A stretch of 64,000 nt of DNA, taken from assembly GCF_049801095.1 (NCBI RefSeq), contig NZ_JBNAGH010000013.1, positions 6,136 to 70,135 on the forward strand, given 5' to 3'. The stretch's first letter is position 1. Each line of letters begins with the position of its first letter. Both the position numbers and the translations under genes were made by a program. The DNA is from Dinoroseobacter sp049801095. Lineage in GTDB: Bacteria; Pseudomonadota; Alphaproteobacteria; Rhodobacterales; Rhodobacteraceae. Below, piece by piece: positions 1 through 8,311 of this stretch. The notes under the pieces were generated by a model, which saw only the letters and a program-made list of their open reading frames with translations, was not told where the DNA came from and ran no database searches.

Positions 1-331
1 CCGCTTCCGGCACGCCGACATAGAACACACGGTAGACGGTGGAGCCAAAAACCCACGCCCCCATCAGAAAGAGGCTGACCCCCTTCGCCAAGGCCGCGTT
101 GGTGCGCGCGCGAATGGATGCGCCGATGACGGCAAGTGAGATGCCATAGGTCAAAGCGTCCCCAAGAAAATCCAAAGCATCCGCCTTCAATGCCTGCGAC
201 TGCGCAATCTGGCCCGCCGTCATCTCGACGCCAAACATGATCGCGTTCAATGCGATGACAATCCAAAGCCGCCGCTTGTATTCGTCCGATACACCATCGA
301 ACTTAGCGTCGTTTCCGCAACATCCGGCCAT
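1..331 (-). CDS. Cation transporter, CDF-like, truncated by window edge
   Basis: The minus-strand frame opens at 331 with a short Cys-rich start (MAGCCGND) and continues off the left edge, so only about 110 residues are visible. They form three hydrophobic segments, and the stretch ALKADALDFLGDALTYG matches the metal-site helix of cation diffusion facilitators, where Asp residues bind Zn or Cd. It would export a divalent metal from the cytoplasm. The start codon overlaps the stop of the upstream transglutaminase-like gene (TGATG), so the two are co-transcribed from the MerR-type promoter near 1130. The Cys pair at the N terminus may be a metal entry site (inference). The missing C-terminal half prevents a firmer call. 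Confidence 0.75.
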   Translation of the reverse strand, partial: MAGCCGNDAKFDGVSDEYKRRLWIVIALNAIMFGVEMTAGQIAQSQALKADALDFLGDALTYGISLAVIGASIRARTNAALAKGVSLFLMGAWVFGSTVYRVFYVGVPEA

Positions 332-1101
332 CACACGCCCTCCTTCAGTTCAAAAGGCATCTGAGCCGGTTCAAGACTGTTTTGGCCGCCGGGGATTGTG
401 GGCACTTGGCCAGCCCGGATGCGCGCGACGCGCCTGTTCATCCAATGCCGGATGACCAGGCGATAGACCAGCCCGCGCAAACCCGACAGCTGATGGTGGT
501 CTGCATAGAAATCATCGGGGCTGTCGAAGACCCCGAAATCGTGGTTGATGCCTGTCTTCTGGATATAGGTGCTGTCGCCTGTCCATTCGACGCGCGGGGC
601 CTGCAGGCAATCTGTCCCGGCGCCATAGGCGCAAAGCGATGTGCGATGTGAGAAAGCTTCCTGAAGCGCGCGCAACACGCCCTGGTCGAGAATAAAGCCT
701 TCAAGATTGATCCAGGTGCCATCGATCAGAACCTCGACCCAGGAATGGATGATGTTGCGCGGTGCGATGGGATAGACCAGTTCCGGCACCACCCCGCGCT
801 GCAATCCTTTGTCGATGAAAAAGCCATGAAACCGACAGGGGATGTCCAGCGCCCTGAGGAGCGCCATCAGAAGCGTGCCTTTGGTGTTGCATTGACCATA
901 TCCGTCAGCCAGCACCTGAGAGGCAGGCAGCGCATCGTCGCTGTTGTAGCCGAACAGGATTTCGTTGCGCACAAAGTCATAGGCCGCGCCAATGCGCGCG
1001 TGGGGGTCAAGTGAGGACCATCCGCGTTCAGCGACCAATGCTTGAATGGCATCGGATCGAAAATCGAGGATGGGGGTTTCGGCAAGGTATTTCCGGGACA
1101 T
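331..1101 (-). CDS. Transglutaminase-like domain protein
   Basis: A 256-residue soluble protein with the papain-like transglutaminase core: Cys in GYGQCNTKG (about residue 71), His in NIIHSWVEV (about 119) and an acidic residue in NLEG (about 133) form a plausible catalytic triad. There is no signal peptide. Bacterial members are mostly uncharacterised cysteine proteases or acyltransferases, so the substrate is unknown. It is the first gene downstream of a MerR-controlled promoter and overlaps the CDF transporter gene by one base, which ties it to metal response rather than general metabolism (inference). The start at 1101 leaves a leader of about 20 bases after the predicted transcription start. 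Confidence 0.75.
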   Translation of the reverse strand: MSRKYLAETPILDFRSDAIQALVAERGWSSLDPHARIGAAYDFVRNEILFGYNSDDALPASQVLADGYGQCNTKGTLLMALLRALDIPCRFHGFFIDKGLQRGVVPELVYPIAPRNIIHSWVEVLIDGTWINLEGFILDQGVLRALQEAFSHRTSLCAYGAGTDCLQAPRVEWTGDSTYIQKTGINHDFGVFDSPDDFYADHHQLSGLRGLVYRLVIRHWMNRRVARIRAGQVPTIPGGQNSLEPAQMPFELKEGV

Positions 1102-1129
1102 GATTCACTCTGGTTCTGGTGTCCCACAT

Positions 1130-1160
1130 CATATACGATCTCTAGTGACTAGAGGTTCAA
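1130..1160 (-). promoter_or_regulatory. MerR-family promoter/operator
   Basis: Read on the minus strand there is TTGAAC (1160-1155), a 19-bp spacer (1154-1136) and TATATG (1135-1130). The spacer begins with a perfect 15-bp palindrome CTCTAGTGACTAGAG (1140-1154). An over-long 19-bp spacer filled by a dyad is the signature of promoters that MerR-family activators untwist. It drives the transglutaminase-like/CDF operon and lies just upstream of the divergent MerR gene at 1172. Confidence 0.85.
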
Positions 1161-1171
1161 GAGGTTTCTTC

Positions 1172-1588
1172 ATGTTCTCTATCGGCGAACTGTCCCGGCG
1201 CACAAACGTTAAGGTTCCGACCATCCGATACTATGAGGAATCGGGGCTTCTGGACGCCCCGGAACGGACGGAGGGCAACCAACGCCGGTACGATGCGGCG
1301 GGCCTAGAGCGTCTGAGCTTCATCAAGCACGCCCGCGATCTCGGCTTTTCGATTGAGGCAATTGCCACCTTGATCGATTTACAAGGCCACCCGGATCGGT
1401 CGTGTCGCGAGGCGACAGACATTGCGACGGCCCAACTCTTGGACGTTCGCGCAAAGATCAAACGCCTTCGAGCGCTTGAAAAAGAGCTGGTGCGGATTTC
1501 GAAAGGCTGTGACGGCGATGGCGTGTCGGAAGACTGCTACGTGCTCGCCTCATTGTCTGACCATGACCTCTGCGAACGTGAGCACTGA
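1172..1588 (+). CDS. MerR-family metal-responsive regulator
   Basis: The 138-residue product has an N-terminal winged helix (FSIGELSRRTNVKVPTIRYYEE), a long coiled-coil dimerisation helix and a Cys-containing C terminus (KGCDGDGVSEDCYV, then Cys near the end). This is the layout of metal-sensing MerR proteins. I chose the ATG at 1172 because the reading frame upstream of it runs through the operator, and family members begin with this motif. It is divergent from the transglutaminase/CDF operon and very probably activates it on metal binding. The effector metal cannot be read from sequence; a CDF target suggests Zn, Cd or Co. Confidence 0.85.
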   Translation: MFSIGELSRRTNVKVPTIRYYEESGLLDAPERTEGNQRRYDAAGLERLSFIKHARDLGFSIEAIATLIDLQGHPDRSCREATDIATAQLLDVRAKIKRLRALEKELVRISKGCDGDGVSEDCYVLASLSDHDLCEREH

Positions 1589-1714
1589 GAGACGACAAGA
1601 TCTTCACATAAGATCAAATGGTCGGTTAACCCCGCAGTCCGGTCAGCAGTGGTTCCATGAGGGAAGCTCCAGACGTGCCAGGGAGGCATCGCCTGTTGCT
1701 TCCCTTGAGGGCAC

Positions 1715-2614
1715 CTAAGCGGCGGCCTCGTCTTTTTCAGGCTGCAATTCATACAGAAAATCGACCGCACGCTGCGCATGGGCCGCGGCCTGGAAGATAT
1801 ATCGTGTGTCGCTCCGAAGACCGCGAAGCCAGTGGTCGATATAGGCGGCATGCTCTGCGCGCGGTTCCAGCGATAACCCCAGATCGGCGGCCAGAAATGC
1901 AGCGCCCAGTTCAGCCACAAGCTCCTCTTGCGCATAGCCTTCATCACCCCAGCGTTTTCGACCGAAACTCCGGTCCAGGCGATCGGGATGGCGGGTCCAG
2001 TGGGTGATCTCGTGACCGAGTGTGGCGTAGTAGCTCTCGGGGTCTTGGAAGGTCTCGAAGGGCGGCATCTGCACATAATCCGGCTCAACCGCATAGAATG
2101 CCTGGGCTCCCCCGTGACGAATGTCGGCCCCTGTCGCTGCAAAGAAGGAGTCTGCGGCCGCATCGCGATCGACTGTGTCAGGCATCGGCTCCGGGACGGC
2201 GTAGAACGCCGCGGGAAGGCCCTCGATCTGGTCGACGTTGAAGACCGTGTAGCCTTTCATGAAGGGGATTGCGACCTCGCGGTCCTGACCGGCCTCATCG
2301 CTTTCGGTCTTGCGGAATGTGTCGGCATAGACGACCAGCTCGCCCTTCGCGCCCTTGCGCACCTGGCCGCCGAGTGCCAGCGCCTGACGATAGGTCATCC
2401 AGGTCGGCGCCGCGAACCCTTTTGTGACCGAAGCGGCCCAGAGCAAGACGATGTTGAGACCGCGATAGGCGACGCCATTGTGCCGCAGGGGTCGTGAAAT
2501 GCGCCCTGCAAGGTGTTCAGCGCTCCAGGGCTTGTGCCAGGGCCGGGTACCGGCTTCGAGATCGGCGATGATCTTCACGGTGACGCGGGTGTAGATGTCG
2601 GGTCGATGTGCCAT
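1715..2614 (-). CDS. ardC: ArdC-like antirestriction protein with zincin domain
   Basis: The 299-residue protein has an N-terminal ssDNA-binding region of the ArdC/DUF1738 type (start MAHRPDIYTRVTVKIIADLE, GVAYRGLN) and a C-terminal metallopeptidase domain with the zinc motif HEITHW and a downstream acidic region EELVAELGAAF. ArdC proteins enter recipients during conjugation and protect incoming single-stranded DNA from restriction. It sits at the end of the plasmid backbone, consistent with a conjugative replicon. A strong ribosome-binding site (GAAAGGAGG) precedes the ATG. About 270 GC-rich bases without a supported gene lie upstream. Confidence 0.85.
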   Translation of the reverse strand: MAHRPDIYTRVTVKIIADLEAGTRPWHKPWSAEHLAGRISRPLRHNGVAYRGLNIVLLWAASVTKGFAAPTWMTYRQALALGGQVRKGAKGELVVYADTFRKTESDEAGQDREVAIPFMKGYTVFNVDQIEGLPAAFYAVPEPMPDTVDRDAAADSFFAATGADIRHGGAQAFYAVEPDYVQMPPFETFQDPESYYATLGHEITHWTRHPDRLDRSFGRKRWGDEGYAQEELVAELGAAFLAADLGLSLEPRAEHAAYIDHWLRGLRSDTRYIFQAAAHAQRAVDFLYELQPEKDEAAA

Positions 2615-2885
2615 GATGTCCTCCTTTCGGCAGGTCCCTCGTGCGGGACGCGGAAAGGCAGGACGGACGCAGGAAGCCGACGGCGCATGGTCAACACGGG
2701 GGGAGCGCCCGCGACCGGCGCGGGCAGACCATTGCGCTGGCGGCGGCGTCTGTCAGGCCCGCGCTCCCCTGCTCGCACCGGGGATCTGACGGGAGGCGCG
2801 GCTGGCAAAAAGAAACGGAGCCGACGGGTCCGTGTCATCGGGACAGATCATCGGATCCAAGGGAGCAGGAGCCAGAAATGCAATT

Positions 2886-4058
2886 CTAGAGCGCGCGCAG
2901 CTGGTCGATTGCGGCCGACAGCGGCATGGCACGGAGCCCGCCGGGCCCCGGCACTTCGCGGGTCTCGGCATAGACCAGAAGCCGCTCCGCCACGTCGAGA
3001 TCGTCTGCGGCGATGTGGAACCCGCGGGTGACCTTGGGGCTGGTCGTGCGTTTGACCTCAATGGCCCAGAGCGCGCCGCCTGGCAATTTCAGGACCAGGT
3101 CGATCTCGGCCCCGGCCGAGGAGCGGTAGAAACTGGCTTCCGTGCCGCGTGGGGCGGCGGCGATCAGGTTTTCGATGCAAAAGCCTTCCCAGGACCCGCC
3201 AACCACCGGGTGACCGAGGAGCGCCTCGGACGTCTCCAGCCCGAGAAGCGCGTGGGTCAGGCCCGCATCGCGGATGTAGACCTTGGGCGATTTCACCAGC
3301 CGCTTGCCGGTATTCGCGTGCCAGGGCGGGAGCCGTCGCACCAGCATGAGATCCACCAAGAGATCGAGATAGCGGGCAACGCTTTGGCCGGAGACCCCGA
3401 GACCAGCTGCCAGCTTCGCCGCGTTCAAGAGCCCGCCTTGCTCATGGGCCAGCATGGTCCAGAATCGCCGCAGGGTTTCGGCCGGGATGCGCAGACCGAA
3501 GCTCGGGATATCGCGTTCGAGATAGGTGCGAATGAAATCCTCGCGCCAGCTCAGGCTTGTCCGGTCCGACTGTGCGAGAAAGCTGTCGGGAAAGCCGCCG
3601 CGCAGCCAGAGCCTCTGCAAGGCCCCCTGCCCCGCCTCGTCCAGCGTGAACGGGGTCAGCTCGTGATAGCTGACCCGGCCTGCCAGCGATTCAGCGCTTT
3701 GCTGCAATAGCGTATTGGAAGCCGACCCCAGAAGCAGGAATTGCCCGGTCCGGTGCCCGGCCCGCCGACGGCGATCGATCTGTCCCCGAAGTGCACCAAA
3801 CAGCCCCGGCATCAGTTGCACCTCGTCGATCACCACCAGCTTGCCCATCTGCGCATCAAGATAGAGGTCGGGCTCCTCGAGAATCTGACGGTCTGCGGTC
3901 CGCTCCATGTCGAGATAGACGGCCTCACGGGTCTCCGCGATATCCTGGGCCAGCGTGGTTTTGCCGACCTGGCGGGGTCCGAGAAGGACCACACCCGCCT
4001 GGGCATCGAGGGCATCTTCGACGCGTTGGAGGTGATTGCGGACGATCATACCTTGCAT
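2886..4058 (-). CDS. AAA ATPase with DUF4143 domain
   Basis: A 390-residue protein with Walker A GPRQVGKTT near residue 27, Walker B LVVIDEVQ near 74, an arginine-finger region, a winged-helix middle (AAKLAAGLGVSGQSVARYL) and a C-terminal DUF4143 segment with PD-(D/E)xK-like residues (EIDLVL, AIEVKRT). Such AAA_14/DUF4143 proteins are common on mobile and chromosomal DNA, and their role is largely unknown. It follows repC by about 50 bases on the same strand and may be read through from the rep operon. Start codons at 4058 and 4049 are both possible. Confidence 0.8.
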   Translation of the reverse strand: MQGMIVRNHLQRVEDALDAQAGVVLLGPRQVGKTTLAQDIAETREAVYLDMERTADRQILEEPDLYLDAQMGKLVVIDEVQLMPGLFGALRGQIDRRRRAGHRTGQFLLLGSASNTLLQQSAESLAGRVSYHELTPFTLDEAGQGALQRLWLRGGFPDSFLAQSDRTSLSWREDFIRTYLERDIPSFGLRIPAETLRRFWTMLAHEQGGLLNAAKLAAGLGVSGQSVARYLDLLVDLMLVRRLPPWHANTGKRLVKSPKVYIRDAGLTHALLGLETSEALLGHPVVGGSWEGFCIENLIAAAPRGTEASFYRSSAGAEIDLVLKLPGGALWAIEVKRTTSPKVTRGFHIAADDLDVAERLLVYAETREVPGPGGLRAMPLSAAIDQLRAL

Positions 4059-4110
4059 TTATTCCATCCATTGGAAGATTTGCAAGGATATTGAAGGATC
4101 GAGCACAGTT

Positions 4111-5376
4111 TCACGCCGCCATCCCGCTCAGCCGACCGAAGAAGCTGCGCTCCAGATGCAGCTCCCCTGCCCCGGCCTTTTCAACCATGCCCCGCAAATA
4201 TCCGCCCGGTGAGTTGACCTCGCCTGAATGGACCTTCTCGAAGACCAATGCCAGGGCTGCAGCAGCGGCGGGTTTGCCCATCTGCTCCTCTGCAGCGATC
4301 CAGGCATGGTCCGAAATGCCGATCATCGGCCGCAATTCACCGGCAACCCGCACGAAATCGCGCCAATCCCGGATATAGCCGCCCAGATTGCGGCCCCAGG
4401 AGGTGAATTCCGGGCAGGCTTGCAATATGGTCCCCAAGTCGATCCCGACCTGCGCTCTGGCCGCCTCCCCTGCCCCATTGTCCGACGCTGCCCGTGCCAC
4501 AGGCGCTGGCTTTGCTGATCTGGGTGGTTCGGTTTCCGTTTCCTCATTTTCTGAGGAATTACAAATTACAGGATGAAGTTGTTTTGTAATTCGTATGTGG
4601 GGTTCGGAATTGACCTCCCTGGGGTCCATATTTTCTGTTTCCTCAGTCATCTCTGTACTTTGACCCACAGGGTTTGCCTCCCACAGAAACACCTTCTCGA
4701 CCCGCGACAGCAGGTCAGCGAAGCGATCAGCCAGTCGCTGAAGCATGTCGGCTCCCGCACGCGGGCCCGGCAGGCGCGCCAGAAGCGCCTCGAAGGCCTG
4801 TTGCAGGCTCCGGAGCCCCTGCATGTGTTCCTCGCGCTCCAGAGCCGCCTCGAGACGCGCCCGGATACTGCGCCGGGCGATCGTGATCTGACGCCGCAGA
4901 CGCTGACAGAGCGCCCGCTCCGTCGCCAGATCGGCGGCCAGCGCCTCGAACTCTGCGACGCGGGCGCTCAAGGGGGCGAGATCGAACCCGTAGGCCTCGA
5001 CAATCAAGCCGTCGGCATCGCGGCGGCCCCAGCGTTTGCCATTGGGGCTGTCTCGGAAGGTGAGCACACCGACCTCGGCCAGGCGCCGGGCGTGGCGCTT
5101 GAGCGTCGACAGGGAAAACCCGGTGCGCTCCATCAGATAGGCGTTGGACGCCCAGACGATGGGCCGCCGTCCCTCTTCCCAATCCTGGGGCTGGGTGAAG
5201 GCCGCCAGCGTATCGAGCAGCAGAAGATCTGCCGCTTTCAACCCGATATGGGCCCCCACGCGTTTCGCCGCGACGACACTGCGTGTCTTAGCAATAGAAA
5301 TCTGTTCGCCGTCTCGGGCCAGCTGATCCGCGGTCCCGAGAGCCGGCGTCGGCTTGCGCCAACCGCTCTGTGTCAT
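4111..5376 (-). CDS. repC: Plasmid replication initiator RepC
   Basis: The 421-residue protein starts with the RepC N-terminal domain (WRKPTP, KRVGAHIGLKAADLLLLDTLAAFT, winged helix VWASNAYLMERTGFSLSTLKRHARRL) and ends with the RepC C-terminal domain (SDHAWIAAEEQMGKPAAAAA, NSPGGYLRGMVEKA). RepC binds the origin located inside its own gene and starts replication of repABC plasmids. It is the last gene of the repA-repB-repC operon. Its expression is normally held down by an antisense RNA in the repB-repC gap, and such an RNA is visible here. The AT-rich centre around 4540-4640 is typical of oriV. Confidence 0.95.
   Translation of the reverse strand: MTQSGWRKPTPALGTADQLARDGEQISIAKTRSVVAAKRVGAHIGLKAADLLLLDTLAAFTQPQDWEEGRRPIVWASNAYLMERTGFSLSTLKRHARRLAEVGVLTFRDSPNGKRWGRRDADGLIVEAYGFDLAPLSARVAEFEALAADLATERALCQRLRRQITIARRSIRARLEAALEREEHMQGLRSLQQAFEALLARLPGPRAGADMLQRLADRFADLLSRVEKVFLWEANPVGQSTEMTEETENMDPREVNSEPHIRITKQLHPVICNSSENEETETEPPRSAKPAPVARAASDNGAGEAARAQVGIDLGTILQACPEFTSWGRNLGGYIRDWRDFVRVAGELRPMIGISDHAWIAAEEQMGKPAAAAALALVFEKVHSGEVNSPGGYLRGMVEKAGAGELHLERSFFGRLSGMAA
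4541..4591. other. Candidate origin of replication (oriV) inside repC
   Basis: Within the otherwise GC-rich repC gene this stretch is strongly AT-rich. It carries the inverted repeat AATTACAAA (4557-4565) / TTTGTAATT (4583-4591) and a second dyad TCCTC (4541-4545) / GAGGA (4553-4557). In characterised repABC plasmids the origin lies in an AT-rich region in the middle of repC. The position and dyads fit this; function is inferred. Confidence 0.5.
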
Positions 5377-5442
5377 GCCTGTATCTCACCTCCGGTTTTG
5401 TGGAGGCAAAAGGGTCCCGTTCGCCAAAACGACGTTCTTTCG

Positions 5443-5471
5443 TTGACAGTGATTCGCGGGAGCGGTATCCA
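5443..5471 (+). promoter_or_regulatory. Promoter of antisense ctRNA
   Basis: TTGACA (5443-5448), a 17-bp spacer and TATCCA (5466-5471) form a near-consensus sigma-70 promoter reading opposite to the rep operon. It sits in the repB-repC gap where repABC plasmids encode their countertranscribed RNA. Confidence 0.75.
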
Positions 5472-5477
5472 GAAGGT

Positions 5478-5530
5478 GTCTAATCTAATTGGATAAGCTC
5501 TCGGGCCGGATCGGCTTGGGGGCTTTTCTT
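5478..5530 (+). ncRNA. Countertranscribed antisense RNA (incA-type ctRNA)
   Basis: A transcript starting about 5478 would run only some 50 nucleotides to an intrinsic terminator. The terminator has stem arms at 5497-5507 and 5513-5523, fully pairable over 11 bp with several G-U pairs, loop GGATC, then a T-rich run. In repABC plasmids this RNA pairs with the repC leader, favours premature termination or hides the repC ribosome site, and acts as an incompatibility and copy-number factor. Location between repB and repC and antisense orientation fit exactly. The 5' end is inferred from promoter spacing. Confidence 0.75.
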
Positions 5531-5540
5531 TTGCCTCAGG

Positions 5541-6536
5541 TCATGATGTCGATGTCTCCTCTGATTGAGACAGATACTCCGCGTAGAGCTGATCGAGGTT
5601 CTCCGAGAGAAACTCTCCAAAGCCTGCGGAATCCTTAGATGTCAGCGAGATCGTATAGGCACGGCCCGCGCGTCCGATGACGCCCTTGATCCGGCCTTCT
5701 CCGGCGGTCCAGGTGCGCTTGGCCGGAGTGGCTTTCGCCGCCCGGCGCCGGGGTGCCCTGCCCGCCTCGGTCACCTTGCTGTGCAAAATCTCGAACTTGG
5801 TATCGCTGTCGAGCTGGTCGAACCCCTCCGTGGCCAGGATACGATCGGCCACCGTCACGTTGCTTTTGACCGCCATCAGCTTTTTGAAGTCTTCCCAGCG
5901 GTCCCGCCCGATTTGCTTGGCCGGTCCAATCGCGGCGATGACATGGCCCGGCACCGTTCCCGCCACTGACAGCATGCGCGACAGCAGCGTGCCGTCGATG
6001 GTCAGCGCCTGCTGGATCACCTCCTTGGCCTGGCCGAGATCATGCAGGTTCTTGGCAAAAAGCGCCTTCTCGATAAAGGAGAGATCGGCCCGGGCCGTAT
6101 TCTCCTGGCCCTGTGCGAGCACATGGGCGACGTCATCCATCTCCTTGACCACGGCGCGGACCGGCCGTCCGAGCGCGCGGGCGACGCGCACCCGGCGATG
6201 CCCGAAGACGACCATGTAACGGTTGGCGGCCTCCGGATGCGGTCTGAGCAGGACCGGCGTGTCCTGCCCGCTTGATGCGATCGAGGTTTTCAACTCGTCG
6301 AAGGCCTCGTCATCGCCGCTGAGCCGGTCATTGACGAAGGAGGCATCGATCAGAGCGGGATCGATCTCGACGATGGTTTCGCCTTCGAGGAGGCGCTTGG
6401 AGTTTTCGGCAAGACTGTCGATCGAGACTTTCATGGATTTCGACGCACCGCGCATCGCATAGCTCGAACGGCCCCCATCGACCGGCGGATCGGTCGGTTG
6501 CCCGATTACGGATTTCAACAGGTCTTTTCTGGCCAT
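5541..6536 (-). CDS. repB: Plasmid partition protein RepB (ParB family)
   Basis: The 331-residue product opens with the RepB N-terminal signature (MARKDLLKSVIGQ). It then has a ParB/sulfiredoxin-like CTPase domain (DTPVLLRPHPEA, VVFGHRRVRVARALGRPVRAVV, ENTARADLSFIEKALFAKNL), a helix-turn-helix region and a C-terminal dimerisation segment. RepB binds parS centromere sites and works with RepA in segregation and rep operon autorepression. It lies between repA and repC, with two candidate parS repeats immediately upstream. A strong GGAAAGGAGG ribosome site precedes the start. Confidence 0.95.
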   Translation of the reverse strand: MARKDLLKSVIGQPTDPPVDGGRSSYAMRGASKSMKVSIDSLAENSKRLLEGETIVEIDPALIDASFVNDRLSGDDEAFDELKTSIASSGQDTPVLLRPHPEAANRYMVVFGHRRVRVARALGRPVRAVVKEMDDVAHVLAQGQENTARADLSFIEKALFAKNLHDLGQAKEVIQQALTIDGTLLSRMLSVAGTVPGHVIAAIGPAKQIGRDRWEDFKKLMAVKSNVTVADRILATEGFDQLDSDTKFEILHSKVTEAGRAPRRRAAKATPAKRTWTAGEGRIKGVIGRAGRAYTISLTSKDSAGFGEFLSENLDQLYAEYLSQSEETSTS

Positions 6537-6569
6537 GATGCCCTCCTTTCCGAGGCAGGGAATCCCTCG

Positions 6570-6608
6570 TCTGCACGGCTGTCAAAACGCATCTGCACGG
6601 CTGTCAAA
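6570..6608. repeat. Paired candidate parS sites between repA and repB
   Basis: The 17-mer TCTGCACGGCTGTCAAA occurs twice, at 6570-6586 and 6592-6608, with centres exactly 22 bp apart (two helical turns). Each is an imperfect palindrome with CAAA/TTTG-like arms around GGC. A third copy with one base changed lies upstream of repA at 8095-8111. Iterated palindromes next to rep genes are the usual centromeres of repABC plasmids, so these are candidate RepB-binding sites. Confidence 0.6.
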
Positions 6609-6609
6609 C

Positions 6610-7827
6610 TCATGGGCTTTCGCGCCCCCAGGCCTGATGCACGAGACCGGCGATTTCATCATTGACGGCGTTCAGCGAGGTGATTGCGCGGTCATAGGTC
6701 GACCGCACGAACTGCGCCCGCTCGACCTCGTAAAGCGTCTGCTTGGTGATCCCGGCATCCGAGATCGCCGTCGATTTCACCATCTGCGCTTCGAGCATCT
6801 GGTTGGGAAACATCGCCTGCAGGAAACCGACCATCTGCTTTTGCGGGCCGTCGGTGGGTTCGAACCGTGTCACCAGATACCGGAACCATTTGAGCCGCAT
6901 CTCGGCCCCGGCTTCACGGATGGTGCGCAGGATGCCACCCAGCATCAGAAGGAACTGACTCATGGACATCACATCGAGCATCTGGGGATGCACGGTGATC
7001 AGCACTGAACTCGAGGCTGTCAGGGCCGTTAGGGTCAGATATCCAAGCTGTGGCGGGCAATCGATCACCACCACATCGTAGCGGTCTTCGACCTCTTCCA
7101 GTGCCTTCGAGATGCGCGTGAAGAAGGCGCGGCCTTCAGAGGGGTCGCGGCTGGTCAGGGCCACTGGCGTGTCGTATTCATATTCCTGCAGATCGAGGCT
7201 GGCCGGGACGATATCGAGGTTCGGGAAGTTCGTGGGCCGGATGACCGCGCTGATCGGCTGGCGCTCCGCGTCGTAGCGCAGGGTCTCGTAGAGCGAGGAT
7301 ACAGAGTCTAATTCAGGCTGAATCCCGTGCAGTGCGGTGAGCGAGGCCTGCGGATCGAGATCGACCGCCAGCACACGATGGCCTTTGAGCGCGAGGTGTT
7401 GGGCCAGATGGGCGGCGGTCGTCGTCTTGCCGCTGCCACCCTTGAAGTTGACGACAGAGATGACATGCAGCTCTTCGCCTTCGGTGCGATGGGGCAGGTA
7501 CCGGCGCTTGCCCGGACGACCATGGGCATCGAGATAGGCGCGCAGCTCGAGCATTTGTGCTGCGGAATAGGATCGCCGCCCAGAGGCCGAGGTTTCTGGC
7601 TCCGGCCCTTTGCCCTCCAGATGCAGCTTCTTGATCGTCGACTGCGTGACGCCGAGAAAATAGGCCACTTCTGCGAGAGAAAACTGTCGCAGACCCTTCT
7701 GGGCATCGGGGGGATATTGTTCCTGACGCAAGATATTGAGTCGGTCGGAAATCAGTTCTCCTTGCTGGAGAATGATTTCATCGAAGGCCAACTCGCCTGT
7801 ATCCTGCCGGAATGGTGCTGTCGCCAT
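6610..7827 (-). CDS. repA: Plasmid partition ATPase RepA (ParA family)
   Basis: The 405-residue protein has an N-terminal helix-turn-helix (FSLAEVAYFLGVTQSTIKKL, residues 49-68) and a deviant Walker A motif KGGSGKTT at 129-136. Motif A' (DLDPQAS) and Walker B (DVVVIDCPPQLG) follow, as in ParA ATPases of type Ia. It drives plasmid segregation together with RepB and represses the rep operon through its HTH. It is the promoter-proximal rep gene. A DnaA box, a dyad and a parS-like repeat lie upstream. Length and motif order are normal for the family. Confidence 0.95.
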   Translation of the reverse strand: MATAPFRQDTGELAFDEIILQQGELISDRLNILRQEQYPPDAQKGLRQFSLAEVAYFLGVTQSTIKKLHLEGKGPEPETSASGRRSYSAAQMLELRAYLDAHGRPGKRRYLPHRTEGEELHVISVVNFKGGSGKTTTAAHLAQHLALKGHRVLAVDLDPQASLTALHGIQPELDSVSSLYETLRYDAERQPISAVIRPTNFPNLDIVPASLDLQEYEYDTPVALTSRDPSEGRAFFTRISKALEEVEDRYDVVVIDCPPQLGYLTLTALTASSSVLITVHPQMLDVMSMSQFLLMLGGILRTIREAGAEMRLKWFRYLVTRFEPTDGPQKQMVGFLQAMFPNQMLEAQMVKSTAISDAGITKQTLYEVERAQFVRSTYDRAITSLNAVNDEIAGLVHQAWGRESP

Positions 7828-7845
7828 CCTGCCGCCTCGCCTAAT

Positions 7846-7862
7846 ATCGCTTTTATCGCGAT
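7846..7862. promoter_or_regulatory. Dyad upstream of repA, candidate RepA operator
   Basis: ATCGC (7846-7850) and GCGAT (7858-7862) form an inverted repeat about 20 bases upstream of the repA start, where RepA autorepression normally acts. The assignment is by position only. Confidence 0.4.
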
Positions 7863-7897
7863 TTCTTTCGTTAAACTGTGACTACAGCGGAAGTGGG

Positions 7898-7906
7898 TTA
7901 TCCACA
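7898..7906 (+). promoter_or_regulatory. DnaA box
   Basis: TTATCCACA is a perfect match to the consensus DnaA box, 70 bases upstream of repA. It suggests DnaA contributes to rep expression or to replication start. Confidence 0.6.
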
Positions 7907-8094
7907 ACGATTTTTTCAGCCGGTGGCAAAGCGCTGCCGGATCATGGCAGAGATCGGGGAGACCACAAGACCCCGTAGACAGGGCAAGAGAACCTTCAAC
8001 ATCTGGTAGGACGGAGCGCCGATCCAGCCAGCGCACCCAAGCATGAAAGGCGACAGAATTCACGTATATTATTGTTTTAAAATCTTTTTCTCGA

Positions 8095-8111
8095 TTTGCA
8101 CGGCTGTCAAA
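8095..8111. repeat. Third candidate parS site
   Basis: TTTGCACGGCTGTCAAA differs by one base from the two copies at 6570-6586 and 6592-6608. In this copy the outer arms TTTG/CAAA are perfectly complementary. It follows an AT-rich tract about 270 bases upstream of repA. Confidence 0.55.
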
Positions 8112-8311
8112 AAGCAAATGACGGTCCGCAGCACATAGACCGCGCAGCCAGACAGACGGTGCCTGCGACCACCCGCGCAGGCTTGAGACACAAGCACGGT
8201 CTGCCGCAGAGAGCGCATTGCAGCCATCCTGCCGGAATGCCGGTGAGACACAATCCAAGTTGCCGTATCGGCGAGAATCGGACGGCTGATTCTCAGGCCC
8301 AAGTCCGGGTG

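Noticed and set aside
7752..8258. 168-residue open frame on the minus strand upstream of repA
   Set aside because: It runs through the repA start, the DnaA box and the repA dyad, and the product has an irregular composition with no motif.
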